From assembly GCA_022450155.1 (NCBI GenBank), contig JAKUQR010000007.1:58796-122795 (forward strand): a stretch of 64,000 nucleotides of DNA, given 5' to 3'. A program made the translations under genes and the position numbers. Numbering within the stretch: position 1 is the first letter of the stretch; each line of letters opens with the position of its first letter. This DNA is from Gammaproteobacteria bacterium (GTDB taxonomy: Bacteria > Pseudomonadota > Gammaproteobacteria > Arenicellales > UBA868). The notes below the pieces were generated by a model. It worked only from the letters and a program-made list of their open reading frames with translations. It was not told the origin of the DNA and did not search any database. Positions 10,012-19,056 of this stretch are shown here, piece after piece.

Positions 10012-10760
10012 GTAAGGACAAGCTCCTCTCGACAATCCCCGTAGGAGAGCGAGATCACATTATCGTTGAGCACTGCAGCACTGGGTCCGTTTGCCCAGTC
10101 ACCAAGGACTATACGGTAAGCAGTGTCGCTGTCATTCAACTCGATCCGGTGTATACCCGGGCGGTGTGTGTGCCCGTGAATCATCACCCGGGCATTAGTC
10201 TTATTGAATTCATCTACGACTGCTGATTGATTCACATCCATTATGTCCAGGGGTTTTATTGACTTTCCATATTCACTGCGGTATCGGACGGTTTGGGCGA
10301 GCTTGTCTCGCTCCATAATGGGTTTTCGTAGAAAGTTGCGTTGCCAGTCTGGGGCTCGGACCATGTTGCGAAAGGTCTGATGCTCAATGTCATCAGTGCA
10401 AAGACTATCTCCATGGAGAAGTACCGCTTGACAGGTCTGAGTCACAAGTAAGAATGGTTCTGAGATTAAAACACAACCGGTTCGTTCGCTGAACTCAGAA
10501 CCGAGTAAAAAATCACGGTTACCGTGGAGCACAGAAATCGCCATACCGATATCCGAGAAGTCTTTCAGAATCGTCTCATAATCAGATTGCCCAAGATGTT
10601 CAGATGCATCGTCACCTAGCCAGTACTCGAATAAGTCACCCAGAATAAACAGGTTTTGTATTCCCAATGACGCCAAGTCGCTGAGGTAATGCTTAAAGCG
10701 GGGTCCCAAGGCCGACTCGTCCGGGGTCAGATGGAGGTCGGAGATGAAAGCGATGCTCAA
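10005..10760 (-). CDS. lpxH: UDP-2,3-diacylglucosamine diphosphatase LpxH
   Basis: LpxH hydrolyses UDP-2,3-diacylglucosamine to lipid X on the inner face of the inner membrane, the step before LpxB. The 251-residue calcineurin-like phosphoesterase shows Asp8/His10 (SDLHL), GDLFEYWLGDD, HGNRDFLLG and the C-terminal HGHTHRPG metal-binding motifs. The only start giving the family N-terminus is the TTG at 10760; the frame has a stop codon seven codons further upstream and no ATG or GTG. It stands alone on the minus strand. Confidence 0.95.
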   Translation of the reverse strand: MSIAFISDLHLTPDESALGPRFKHYLSDLASLGIQNLFILGDLFEYWLGDDASEHLGQSDYETILKDFSDIGMAISVLHGNRDFLLGSEFSERTGCVLISEPFLLVTQTCQAVLLHGDSLCTDDIEHQTFRNMVRAPDWQRNFLRKPIMERDKLAQTVRYRSEYGKSIKPLDIMDVNQSAVVDEFNKTNARVMIHGHTHRPGIHRIELNDSDTAYRIVLGDWANGPSAAVLNDNVISLSYGDCREELVLTQ

Positions 10761-10893
10761 TTCAGGTGTAATCCATTAAATGCACTTCGTGAATCCATGA
10801 TCAGTAAACAGTTTCACCTGCCTTGGTGATTTCGTCAAATTTCAATTGCCGAGGTGCATCGAGTCGACACGTATAGTGGTTGCGAGCTACAGT

Positions 10894-10922
10894 CGGAGAG
10901 GCAGGGATCTCGCCTGACTCCG
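10894..10922. repeat. Imperfect inverted repeat / hairpin
   Basis: CGGAG-AGGC on the left pairs with GCCT-(GA)-CTCCG on the right: nine base pairs with a two-base bulge around a nine-base loop. No T-run follows on either strand, so it is not a standard intrinsic terminator. It could be a protein-binding site or an RNA stem in a long ilvB leader. Confidence 0.4.
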
Positions 10923-11025
10923 AAGTGACTAGAGCGTATGCGACCTACCGATCGGGGCAACCTAGTTTGGTCAAGTATGCAATTGTTTTCTTCTCGAATT
11001 CCTGTAAATGGCCCAGAAGAATCAA

Positions 11026-11055
11026 TTTACAGCGACTCAATCATAAAGATATACT
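11026..11055 (+). promoter_or_regulatory. Promoter for the ilvBNC operon
   Basis: TTTACA (5/6 to the -35 consensus), an 18-base spacer, then TATACT (5/6 to the -10 consensus). Transcription would begin near 11062 and give a leader of about 68 bases to the ilvB GTG. Confidence 0.5.
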
Positions 11056-11094
11056 TTAAGGTTTACGGGAACTCAATTGAATAATAGTTTAAAA

Positions 11095-11110
11095 GCTTGC
11101 TTCGGCAGGC
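11095..11110 (+). promoter_or_regulatory. UUCG tetraloop hairpin next to the ilvB ribosome-binding site
   Basis: A six-base-pair stem (GCTTGC with GCAGGC, one G-U pair) closes a UUCG tetraloop, seven bases before the AGAGGTGA ribosome-binding sequence of ilvB. Such loops are unusually stable. It could protect the message or shape initiation, but no regulatory role is shown. Confidence 0.4.
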
Positions 11111-11129
11111 AGTTCGAAGAGGTGAGTAC

Positions 11130-12866
11130 GTGACATTGACTGGTGCGGAAATCGTTGTCCAGAGCCTCAAGGATGAGGGCGTGGAATTTGTGTTTGGCTA
11201 TCCAGGTGGTGCGGCTTTGCACATCTACGATGCGCTCTACAAGCAACAGGATGTCCGACATATACTTGTTCGTCATGAGCAGGGCGCAACCCATGCGGCC
11301 GATGGATATGCTCGGGCGACCGGAAAGACGGGTGTTGTGCTGGTAACGTCAGGTCCGGGCGTGACTAACGCCGTGACCGGTATTGCAACGGCCCACATGG
11401 ATTCCATTCCGATGGTCGTACTGACGGCCCAGGTTCCGACTGCACTGATTGGAGATGATGCGTTTCAGGAGGTCGATACGGTCGGAATTACACGACCATG
11501 CGTTAAACACAATTTTCTCGTCGGCAGGGTTGAAGATCTTGCGGAAATAATAAAAAAAGCCTTTTATATTGCGAGTACCGGGAGACCGGGGCCAGTGGTT
11601 GTCGACATACCTAAAGATGTGACTGCGCAGATTACTGAATACGAATACCCCACCAGCGTGGAGATTCGTTCCTATGCCCCTGTCTTGAAAGGTCATCCGA
11701 AACAGATAAGTCGAGCCGCCGACCTGTTGCTGGGCGCGGATAAACCCATAATTTATAGTGGTGGCGGAATTATTCAAGGTAATGCCGCAGACGAACTGAC
11801 CCAGCTTGTCAGGGAGCTCGAATTTCCATGCACTAACACCCTTATGGGGTTAGGCGGGTTTCCGTATAGCGATCCGCTGTTCCTCGGGATGCTTGGCATG
11901 CATGGTACCTACGAAGCCAATATGGCGATGTACGACTGTGATGTCATGCTGGCAATCGGAGTGCGTTTCGACGACAGGGTAACCGGAGACCTAACCAAGT
12001 TTTCTCCTAATTCAACAATTATCCACGTGGACGTTGATCCTTCTTCTATCGGAAAGAATGTAAGTGTGGAAGTGCCGATTGTGGGTCAAGCCGCATCGGT
12101 GCTCCGTGAAATGCTCAGTGTTGTGAAAGCCAGAAAGGCTGATGGGTTAATGCCTGAGATCGCACAGTGGTGGGACAGAATCAAGGATTGGCGCGCATTG
12201 AAGTCATTCGAATATGATCGTGATACCGTGGAGATAAAACCACAATATGTAATCGAAACGTTACATAAAATCACCAATGGCAGCGCTTTTGTTACTTCCG
12301 ATGTAGGTCAGCATCAAATGTGGGCTGCGCAGCATTATGGATTTGGCGCCCCCCGGCGTTGGATTAATTCCGGTGGACTCGGCACCATGGGGTTCGGCCT
12401 ACCGGCTGCCATGGGCGTGCAACTGGCATATCCCGATGAGCAAGTCGCCTGTGTCACGGGCGAGGCCAGCATTATGATGTGTATCCAGGAACTGTCTACC
12501 TGTAAGCAATACGATTTGCCTGTAAAGGTGATTAATCTGAACAATCGATATATGGGAATGGTGAGACAGTGGCAGGAATTTTTCTACGACAAGCGTTACT
12601 CTCATTCCTACATGGACGCATTGCCCGATTTCGTCTCTTTAGCGGAAAGTTTTGGTCATGTGGGGATGCGGGTTGAAAATCCTGCTGATGTCGAGGCTGC
12701 GCTGGAAGAAGCATTTGCACAAAAGACCCGCCTGGTCTTTATGGATTTCATTACTGACCAGACGGAAAATGTCTATCCAATGATAGCAGCTGGTGCAGGA
12801 CACAACGAAATGCATCTTAAGCCTTCTGGAGCGGATAATGTTCCAGTCGAACGGGAACTTGCCTAA
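11130..12866 (+). CDS. ilvB: Acetolactate synthase large (catalytic) subunit
   Basis: This ThDP enzyme condenses pyruvate with pyruvate or 2-ketobutyrate, the first common step to valine, leucine and isoleucine. I chose the GTG at 11130 because AGAGGTGA lies five bases upstream and the resulting MTLTGAEIVVQSL matches the family N-terminus; an in-frame TTG at 11097 would add 11 poor residues. The ThDP glutamate lies in VRHEQGATHAADGYAR. The Mg/ThDP motif, normally GDGS or GEGS, reads GEAS here. 578 residues. By similarity it is closest to the IlvI/IlvB type. ilvN follows after four bases. Confidence 0.96.
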   Translation: MTLTGAEIVVQSLKDEGVEFVFGYPGGAALHIYDALYKQQDVRHILVRHEQGATHAADGYARATGKTGVVLVTSGPGVTNAVTGIATAHMDSIPMVVLTAQVPTALIGDDAFQEVDTVGITRPCVKHNFLVGRVEDLAEIIKKAFYIASTGRPGPVVVDIPKDVTAQITEYEYPTSVEIRSYAPVLKGHPKQISRAADLLLGADKPIIYSGGGIIQGNAADELTQLVRELEFPCTNTLMGLGGFPYSDPLFLGMLGMHGTYEANMAMYDCDVMLAIGVRFDDRVTGDLTKFSPNSTIIHVDVDPSSIGKNVSVEVPIVGQAASVLREMLSVVKARKADGLMPEIAQWWDRIKDWRALKSFEYDRDTVEIKPQYVIETLHKITNGSAFVTSDVGQHQMWAAQHYGFGAPRRWINSGGLGTMGFGLPAAMGVQLAYPDEQVACVTGEASIMMCIQELSTCKQYDLPVKVINLNNRYMGMVRQWQEFFYDKRYSHSYMDALPDFVSLAESFGHVGMRVENPADVEAALEEAFAQKTRLVFMDFITDQTENVYPMIAAGAGHNEMHLKPSGADNVPVERELA

Positions 12867-12870
12867 CTGA

Positions 12871-13362
12871 ATGAGAAGAATCATTTCTTTGCTCGTGGAG
12901 AATGAGTCTGGGGCGCTATCCAGAATAGCAGGCCTTTTTTCGGCTCGCGGTTACAACATCCAATCCTTAACTGTTGCACCTACTGAGGATGAAAGCCTCT
13001 CCAGGATGACTATAGTTACGCAGGGCTCTGATGCCATTATCGAACAGATCACCAAGCAGTTGAACAAGCTTATAGATGTTGTTCGATTGGTGGATTTAAC
13101 TGAAGGTCGTCATATCGAGCGCGAGTTGATGTTGATAAAGGTTATCGCAGAACGTGGCGAGCGAGAAGAGGTTAAACGACTGACTGACATATTTCGGGGT
13201 CGAATCATTGACGTCACTAATGGCACTTATACCATCGAGTTGACTGGCCCGGGTGGAAAACTCGATGCATTTATTGAGGCGCTACAGGGAACGGAAGTGG
13301 TCGAAGCGGTTCGCTCGGGTGTATCTGGTATATCTCGCGGGGATCGAGCGTTGCGATACTAG
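12871..13362 (+). CDS. ilvN: Acetolactate synthase small (regulatory) subunit
   Basis: A 163-residue partner of IlvB. The N-terminal ACT domain (RRIISLLVENESGALSRIAG) binds valine and gives feedback control; the C-terminal domain continues past RELMLIKV. It starts four bases after ilvB, so the subunits are co-expressed. The size equals the E. coli IlvH type (about 163), not the shorter IlvN or IlvM types, so an ilvH label would be equally fair. Confidence 0.96.
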   Translation: MRRIISLLVENESGALSRIAGLFSARGYNIQSLTVAPTEDESLSRMTIVTQGSDAIIEQITKQLNKLIDVVRLVDLTEGRHIERELMLIKVIAERGEREEVKRLTDIFRGRIIDVTNGTYTIELTGPGGKLDAFIEALQGTEVVEAVRSGVSGISRGDRALRY

Positions 13363-13402
13363 GTTTTACCTTGCGTTCTGATCTCACTAAATCTACTGAT
13401 AA

Positions 13403-14446
<1,044 letters not shown>

Positions 14447-14502
14447 ACTGGGAGATCATGCTCAGGCGTGAGATGCTTGGTTTTTTGGAAGCCTATTGAC
14501 TC

Positions 14503-15138
14503 ATGATTGCCCGAGAAGGCTGGACGCGTATAGCTTTTTTTGCGGTGTTGGCGTTAGGAGTGCAGATTTTCGCAGGCACTTTTTGGGCGCTACCCTTGTG
14601 GTTGTTGCTTCTGTTGGTAATACAGTTTTTCAGGGACCCTGATCGCGAAATACCGCAGCAGCCCGGGGCGATAGTCTCGCCAGCTCATGGGCGCGTTATT
14701 GCGATTGAAAATGTTATAGACCCCTATATAGAACGCCGGGCACTCAAGATCAGTATCTTTATGAACATATTTTCTGTTCATTCTAATCGAACTCCGGTAG
14801 ATGGAGTTGTGGTTGAGAAGTGGTATGAAAAGGGTCGATTCTTGAACGCTTCACTGGATAAGGCATCTCAATTAAACGAGCGATCTGCCGTGCACTTTCG
14901 TACCAGGGATGGTTGGGATGTCACGAGTGTTCAGATTGCTGGCCTGGTTGCCAGGCGTATACTTTGTTATCTGAAAAAGGATCAGGAGGTAGTACGGGGT
15001 GAGCGTTACGGGTTTATCCGTTTTGGCTCACGAGTCGATCTATATCTGCCCGAGGATACTTATGTGGTTGCGCAACTCGGTCGCTGGGTATTGTCTGGAA
15101 CCGACATAATCGGTTTTTTACCGGTCTCTGAACACTAG
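14503..15138 (+). CDS. psd: Phosphatidylserine decarboxylase, short (archaetidylserine-type) form
   Basis: Makes phosphatidylethanolamine from phosphatidylserine at the inner membrane. The 211 residues are the compact proenzyme form, not the roughly 300-residue E. coli Psd. The chain is predicted to self-cleave at Gly175-Ser176 in RFGSRVDLYLP, creating the pyruvoyl cofactor from Ser176. Two hydrophobic segments at the N-terminus (about residues 8-40) anchor it. It lies two bases before pssA, the enzyme that supplies its substrate. The ilvBNC-psd-pssA-leuA order recurs in other gammaproteobacteria. Confidence 0.93.
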   Translation: MIAREGWTRIAFFAVLALGVQIFAGTFWALPLWLLLLLVIQFFRDPDREIPQQPGAIVSPAHGRVIAIENVIDPYIERRALKISIFMNIFSVHSNRTPVDGVVVEKWYEKGRFLNASLDKASQLNERSAVHFRTRDGWDVTSVQIAGLVARRILCYLKKDQEVVRGERYGFIRFGSRVDLYLPEDTYVVAQLGRWVLSGTDIIGFLPVSEH

Positions 15139-15140
15139 TC

Positions 15141-15968
15141 ATGGAAACGGGAAAGAAAATCCACAAGCTAGAGCGAGCTGACAGAGGTCGCAAGGGGATC
15201 TATATATTGCCGAACCTGTTTACGACCGGCAGTCTTTTTGCTGCATTTTACGCGATCGTGCAGGCTACAAACGGCTTCTATGAACATTCTGCTATCGCTA
15301 TAGTCGTTGCTGCCGTGCTCGACAGCCTTGATGGTAGGGTCGCGCGGATGACCAATACGGTAAGTGATTTTGGCAAGGAGTACGATAGTCTTGTTGATTT
15401 GGTAGCGTTTGGGCTAGCCCCGGCTTTGGTTTTCTATGCATGGGGACTGAAAGATTTTGGCAAAATAGGATGGTTGACTGCATTCATCTACGTCGCCACC
15501 ACGGCACTGAGACTCGCCCGCTTTAATACTCAAGATACCAAAAGCGATAAATATTTTCGCGGGTTACCTTGCCCGGCGGCGGCGGTGCTGGCAGCGACAA
15601 CTCTTTGGACAGTGCAGAGTTATGGCTTAACGGGTACCTGGACTGTTGTTACGGCGTTGCTGGTGATGATTCTTCTGTCAGCAGCGATGGTGAGTTCTTT
15701 CCCTTATAGGAGCTTTAAGGATCTTGATCTAAAAAACCGGGTACCATTCATGACGCTTCTCGCGCTCGTGCTAGTTTTTGTACTGATTTCATTTGATCCA
15801 CCCGTCGTGCTCTTGCTGCTGTCAGTTGGTTTTGCACTATCTGGTCCAATCTTATGGTTATTTGGAAAGAAACCAGAATCTTCCGATATTGCCGATGAAG
15901 ATGACTTTGAGGCTGACGATGAAGTAACAGAAATCGGGACAACAGTCAGCGGGGTTGATAAATTATGA
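15141..15968 (+). CDS. pssA: CDP-diacylglycerol-serine O-phosphatidyltransferase
   Basis: An integral membrane CDP-alcohol phosphatidyltransferase that makes phosphatidylserine. The full signature DGxxAR-x8-Gx3Dx3D is present with Asp64, Gly65, Ala68, Arg69, Gly78, Asp82 and Asp86. Six or more hydrophobic segments are followed by an acidic cytoplasmic tail of about 25 residues (DEDDFEADDEVTE). The 275 residues correspond to the Bacillus-like membrane-embedded PssA, not the E. coli peripheral type. psd is directly upstream. Confidence 0.94.
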   Translation: METGKKIHKLERADRGRKGIYILPNLFTTGSLFAAFYAIVQATNGFYEHSAIAIVVAAVLDSLDGRVARMTNTVSDFGKEYDSLVDLVAFGLAPALVFYAWGLKDFGKIGWLTAFIYVATTALRLARFNTQDTKSDKYFRGLPCPAAAVLAATTLWTVQSYGLTGTWTVVTALLVMILLSAAMVSSFPYRSFKDLDLKNRVPFMTLLALVLVFVLISFDPPVVLLLLSVGFALSGPILWLFGKKPESSDIADEDDFEADDEVTEIGTTVSGVDKL

Positions 15969-16010
15969 TTCGTCGTTATACTGCCCGTCCAAGGAACAAG
16001 GCCATTTAAA

Positions 16011-16118
16011 GTGTATCCAAGCACCTACAGATTTTGTCTTGCTAAGGAACCGCGAACAGGGTTGACACGCTCTCTTCCGCTGGGTTTAGCACTGTGTGGT
16101 CTTCTGCTGCGCCGCTAG
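16011..16118 (+). promoter_or_regulatory. Candidate leucine-rich leader peptide and attenuation region for leuA
   Basis: A small open frame ends 144 bases before leuA. From an internal TTG at 16062 it would encode 18 residues, of which seven are Leu (ending ALCGLLLRR), including CTT-CTG-CTG just before the stop. From the GTG at 16011 it would be 35 residues. A six-base-pair hairpin (16108-16123) spans the stop codon, so a ribosome stalled at the Leu run would mask it. This layout resembles the leuL leader of enterics. There is no clear T-run terminator downstream, and the TTG is also part of a perfect TTGACA, so the frame may be coincidental. Confidence 0.35.
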
Positions 16119-16167
16119 GCGCACCATATCCCCCCTCCAACTAAAACTCAACCAGATCGACTGCTTA

Positions 16168-16185
16168 CATCGTTGTAAAACGATG
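16168..16185 (+). promoter_or_regulatory. Hairpin with GUAA tetraloop in the leuA leader
   Basis: CATCGTT pairs perfectly with AACGATG around a GTAA loop (a GNRA tetraloop). It lies between the candidate leader peptide and leuA. No T-run follows. A further five-base-pair stem (GTCTG with CAGAC) lies between it and the start codon, and CTGCG at 16107-16111 could alternatively pair with CGCAG at 16191-16195. Together these allow switching structures, but only folding or expression data could show it. Confidence 0.4.
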
Positions 16186-16262
16186 CCGCACGCAGGTTAA
16201 TGAGGTGTGGCCTCTGGGTGTCAGTCTGGTATTCAGACAAATTAGCAGAAGTGAGGTGCATC

Positions 16263-17810
16263 ATGACTGATCGGTTAATTGTTTTTGACACAACGTTGCG
16301 TGACGGCGAGCAGAGTCCTGGCGCATCGATGACGGCAGATGAAAAAATGAGGCTCGCTCGGCAACTGGAACGACTAAGAGTAGACGTTATAGAAGCCGGA
16401 TTTCCAGCTGCCAGTCCCGGAGACTTTGAAGCGGTTCAAAGAATCGCAAAGCAGGTGAGAGAAAGTACGATCTGTGGTCTGGCCCGGGCTAATGCCCGCG
16501 ATGTCGACCTGGCAGCCGATGCCGTCAAGCCGGCGGAATCTCCGAGAATACACACGTTTATTGCTACCTCTCCCATTCATATGCGGGAGAAGCTGAGAAT
16601 GTCACCTGAACAGGTGTTGGAACAGGCGGTGTTGTCGGTTAAACAAGCCAGAAATAGCACGGGAGATGTGGAGTTCTCGCCTGAGGATGCGGGTCGTTCT
16701 GATGAGGATTTCTTGTGTCGACTACTTGAAGCAGTAATCGATGCCGGCGCAACGACGATTAACATACCAGACACTGTAGGCTATACGATGCCTAGCCAGT
16801 TTGGAGAGTTGATAGGCAATCTGATGGAGCGGATACCGAACTCCGATAAAGCAATATTTTCAGTACATTGCCATAACGATTTAGGGATGGCTGTCGCCAA
16901 TTCGCTAGCCGCAGTGCTGAAGGGAGCGCGTCAGGTCGAGTGCACTGTCAATGGACTCGGAGAGCGAGCAGGCAACGCATCACTCGAAGAAATTGTGATG
17001 GCAGTCAGGACAAGACAAGATTTTTTCGACTGTGATACCAACATAGACTCGACACAGATTGTCCCAGCAAGTCGCCTGGTATCGACTATTACCGGATTTC
17101 CTGTTCAGCCCAATAAAGCGATTGTGGGTGCTAATGCGTTTGCTCATGAAGCCGGCATACATCAGGACGGTGTTCTAAAAAATCGTGAAACTTACGAAAT
17201 AATGCGTGCGGAAGATGTCGGCTGGTCAGCTAACAAGCTTGTGCTCGGCAAACATTCGGGTCGTACAGCGTTTACGAAACGTCTTTCAGATTTAGGGATA
17301 GAATTTGAGTCTAAGGTCGATCGGGATGAGGCCTTTGCAAGGTTTAAGACATTGGCTGACAAGAAACACGAGATATTTGATGAAGACCTTATAGCTTTGG
17401 TCAGTGAAAGTGATTCTGAACAGGTGAATGAAAAACTTCAATTGGTGTCGTTAAGGGTATGTTCGGCAACCGGTGAGATACCGAAAGCTGTCGTTACGCT
17501 AAATATTGAGGGTACTGAGGAAACAGGATCAGCGACGGGCGACGGAGTTGTAGACGCTTCATACAAGGCTGTAGAAAGTATTGCTCCTTCAAAGAGTAAC
17601 CTGCTCTTGTATTCTGTGAACAACATTACGACTGGTACAGATGCACAAGGAGAAGTCAGTGTGCGTCTGGAAAAAGATGGAAGAATCGTCAATGGTAACG
17701 GAGCAGACACCGATATTGTAATTGCCTCAGTAAAGGCGTACGTGAATGCGCTAAACAGGCTCAACCAGAGTCAATATTCCGTTCATCCACAATTGAGTGG
17801 TACGGAATAA
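16263..17810 (+). CDS. leuA: 2-isopropylmalate synthase
   Basis: LeuA condenses acetyl-CoA with 2-ketoisovalerate, the first committed step to leucine. The [12 protein letters not shown] signature is at residues 9-20, the metal-binding HCHNDLGMA motif lies near residue 200, and [13 protein letters not shown] follows. The C-terminal regulatory domain for leucine feedback is complete (515 residues in all). I use the ATG at 16263, preceded by GAGG, not the in-frame ATG at 16200, which adds 21 residues unlike the family. leuB, leuC and leuD are not in the window. Confidence 0.97.
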   Translation: MTDRLIVFDTTLRDGEQSPGASMTADEKMRLARQLERLRVDVIEAGFPAASPGDFEAVQRIAKQVRESTICGLARANARDVDLAADAVKPAESPRIHTFIATSPIHMREKLRMSPEQVLEQAVLSVKQARNSTGDVEFSPEDAGRSDEDFLCRLLEAVIDAGATTINIPDTVGYTMPSQFGELIGNLMERIPNSDKAIFSVHCHNDLGMAVANSLAAVLKGARQVECTVNGLGERAGNASLEEIVMAVRTRQDFFDCDTNIDSTQIVPASRLVSTITGFPVQPNKAIVGANAFAHEAGIHQDGVLKNRETYEIMRAEDVGWSANKLVLGKHSGRTAFTKRLSDLGIEFESKVDRDEAFARFKTLADKKHEIFDEDLIALVSESDSEQVNEKLQLVSLRVCSATGEIPKAVVTLNIEGTEETGSATGDGVVDASYKAVESIAPSKSNLLLYSVNNITTGTDAQGEVSVRLEKDGRIVNGNGADTDIVIASVKAYVNALNRLNQSQYSVHPQLSGTE

Positions 17811-17811
17811 G

Positions 17812-18501
17812 GTGGGCCAGCAGCTGTTGGCAATACGTTACAGATCGCAGTACTTACGGGAGATCGGGATTGTTCGCTGGCAAAGGAGAGTGTCGAGAAC
17901 ATCTCCAGTTAGGGCAGATGGTGACGATATCGAACTGGAGGCGCTTGCGGATAAGGTTCGGCAGTGTCAGGCATGCGGCCTTCATACGCACCGACAGAAC
18001 ACGGTTTTCGGTCATGGCTCCATAGACGCAGACTGGTTGTTCGTAGGTGAGGCACCCGGTTCGGAAGAGGATAAACAGGGCCTACCGTTCGTGGGTCGTG
18101 CGGGCCAGTTGTTAGATTCAATATTGTTTAGCATCGGATTGGCGCGGGACGAGGTTTATATCGCCAATGTGCTCAAATGCCGGCCGCCGCGGAACAGAGA
18201 TCCGATGGGTGAAGAGGTGATTCAATGTGAGCCCTATCTGCACAAGCAGATCGACCGCATCAGACCTGAGATTATCATCGCAATGGGTCGCTTTGCAGCC
18301 CAAGCACTACTGAAGTCGACAGCGTCGATAGCGGAACTGCGTGGCCAAAGACATGAGTATTCAAAATTCAGGATTCCTTTAGTAGTAACCTATCACCCGG
18401 CATACTTACTCCGCTCACCGTTAGAGAAACAGAAGGTGTGGAAAGATCTTCAGTTCGCGCAGGTTCTGTTGCACGGATCTGAAAGTGAACGGTCAACATG
18501 A
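17812..18501 (+). CDS. Uracil-DNA glycosylase, family 4 (iron-sulfur)
   Basis: Removes uracil from DNA during base-excision repair. The cluster cysteines are visible as Cys52/Cys55 in CQACGLH and the later pair in LKCRPPRNRDP and VIQCEPYL. Active-site motif A is GEAPGSEEDKQG and motif B is HPAYLLRSP. The N-terminal YLREIGIVRW segment matches gammaproteobacterial members. I chose the GTG at 17812, two bases after the leuA stop; a GTG at 17797 inside leuA is possible. The 3' end overlaps the decayed rimI frame, suggesting these were once coupled. Confidence 0.93.
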   Translation: MGQQLLAIRYRSQYLREIGIVRWQRRVSRTSPVRADGDDIELEALADKVRQCQACGLHTHRQNTVFGHGSIDADWLFVGEAPGSEEDKQGLPFVGRAGQLLDSILFSIGLARDEVYIANVLKCRPPRNRDPMGEEVIQCEPYLHKQIDRIRPEIIIAMGRFAAQALLKSTASIAELRGQRHEYSKFRIPLVVTYHPAYLLRSPLEKQKVWKDLQFAQVLLHGSESERST

Positions 18502-18927
18502 TCTGGGTATAGTGCGGCCTATGGGGCATTCAGATATACCTCAAGTTGTGGAGAAAGAGCGACCAATCGTAATTCATCCGTGGTCGCAGAAGATATTCTC
18601 CGAGTGTCTTAAAGTGGGTTATCGGTATTGGGTTGTCGATACCGATGATCAGATCATCGCTTACCTCGATCAGTCGGTTCGTGGAAAGAATCGCACATCT
18701 TGAATTTGGCTGTAATATGCAATCGGCAAGGTCACGATCTCAGCCGTGGTCTTGTCAAGAAGGCATGCGATTATGCCGGCAAAAGCGGAGCGGAGAGGGT
18801 TCTGCTGGAGGTTTCCCCAAATAATTGAATCGCGCGACAGTTGTGTGTAACAGAAAGGTTTATGGTCTTTTGCCGCAAAAATAACGACTATCGTTCTGTT
18901 GGTCACTCGTCTTGGAGCGGGTTCTAG
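18485..18927 (+). pseudogene. rimI: Decayed ribosomal-protein S18 alanine N-acetyltransferase (RimI)
   Basis: Three pieces together span a whole GNAT protein. The first frame, from a GTG overlapping the glycosylase gene, reads VRPMGHSDIPQVVEKER, then HPWSQKIF, KVGYRYWVV and IIAYL, matching the RimI N-terminus. Between about 18665 and 18682 the match moves to the -1 frame, continuing ESHILNLAV, then the acetyl-CoA loop NRQGHDLSRGL and GAERVLLEVSPNN. An in-frame TGA at 18826-18828 interrupts it, after which IARQLCVTERF and RKNNDYRS resume the C-terminus until TAG at 18925. One frameshift plus one stop leaves no intact enzyme. Degradation looks recent because the rest still reads well. Confidence 0.85.
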
Positions 18928-19056
18928 AGCCTGCTTCGGCAATGACGCATTGAATTTGATTTGTTATCCTGTAGACCGACTGATAGCACCATGATGACTA
19001 AATCGCCGGCATTAACCAGTTGTCGTGGGCTACCGGATAATTTGGGATCGTAGTTT

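Larger units (their letters stand above)
10761..11129. other. Intergenic region lpxH-ilvB
   Basis: No convincing reading frame is visible. The left part holds an imperfect inverted repeat (10894-10922) and the right part holds a good promoter and a small UUCG hairpin just before the ilvB ribosome-binding site. I searched for an Ile/Val/Leu-rich leader peptide and an attenuator and saw neither. Confidence 0.6.

Noticed and set aside
10960-11025. Possible tRNA-like stretch before ilvB
   Set aside because: A run reminiscent of a T-arm was checked, but no acceptor stem, anticodon arm or CCA-compatible end could be paired.
16062-16090. TTGACA at 16062 as the leuA promoter -35
   Set aside because: The box is perfect, but at 17 bases the -10 would be TTTAGC, only 3/6. 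I could not choose between a promoter and the start of the Leu-rich frame, so it is not listed as a separate promoter.
18930-18941. TGCTTCGGCA shared with the ilvB leader hairpin at 11099
   Set aside because: A ten-base match without the flanking stem; most likely coincidence rather than a dispersed repeat.
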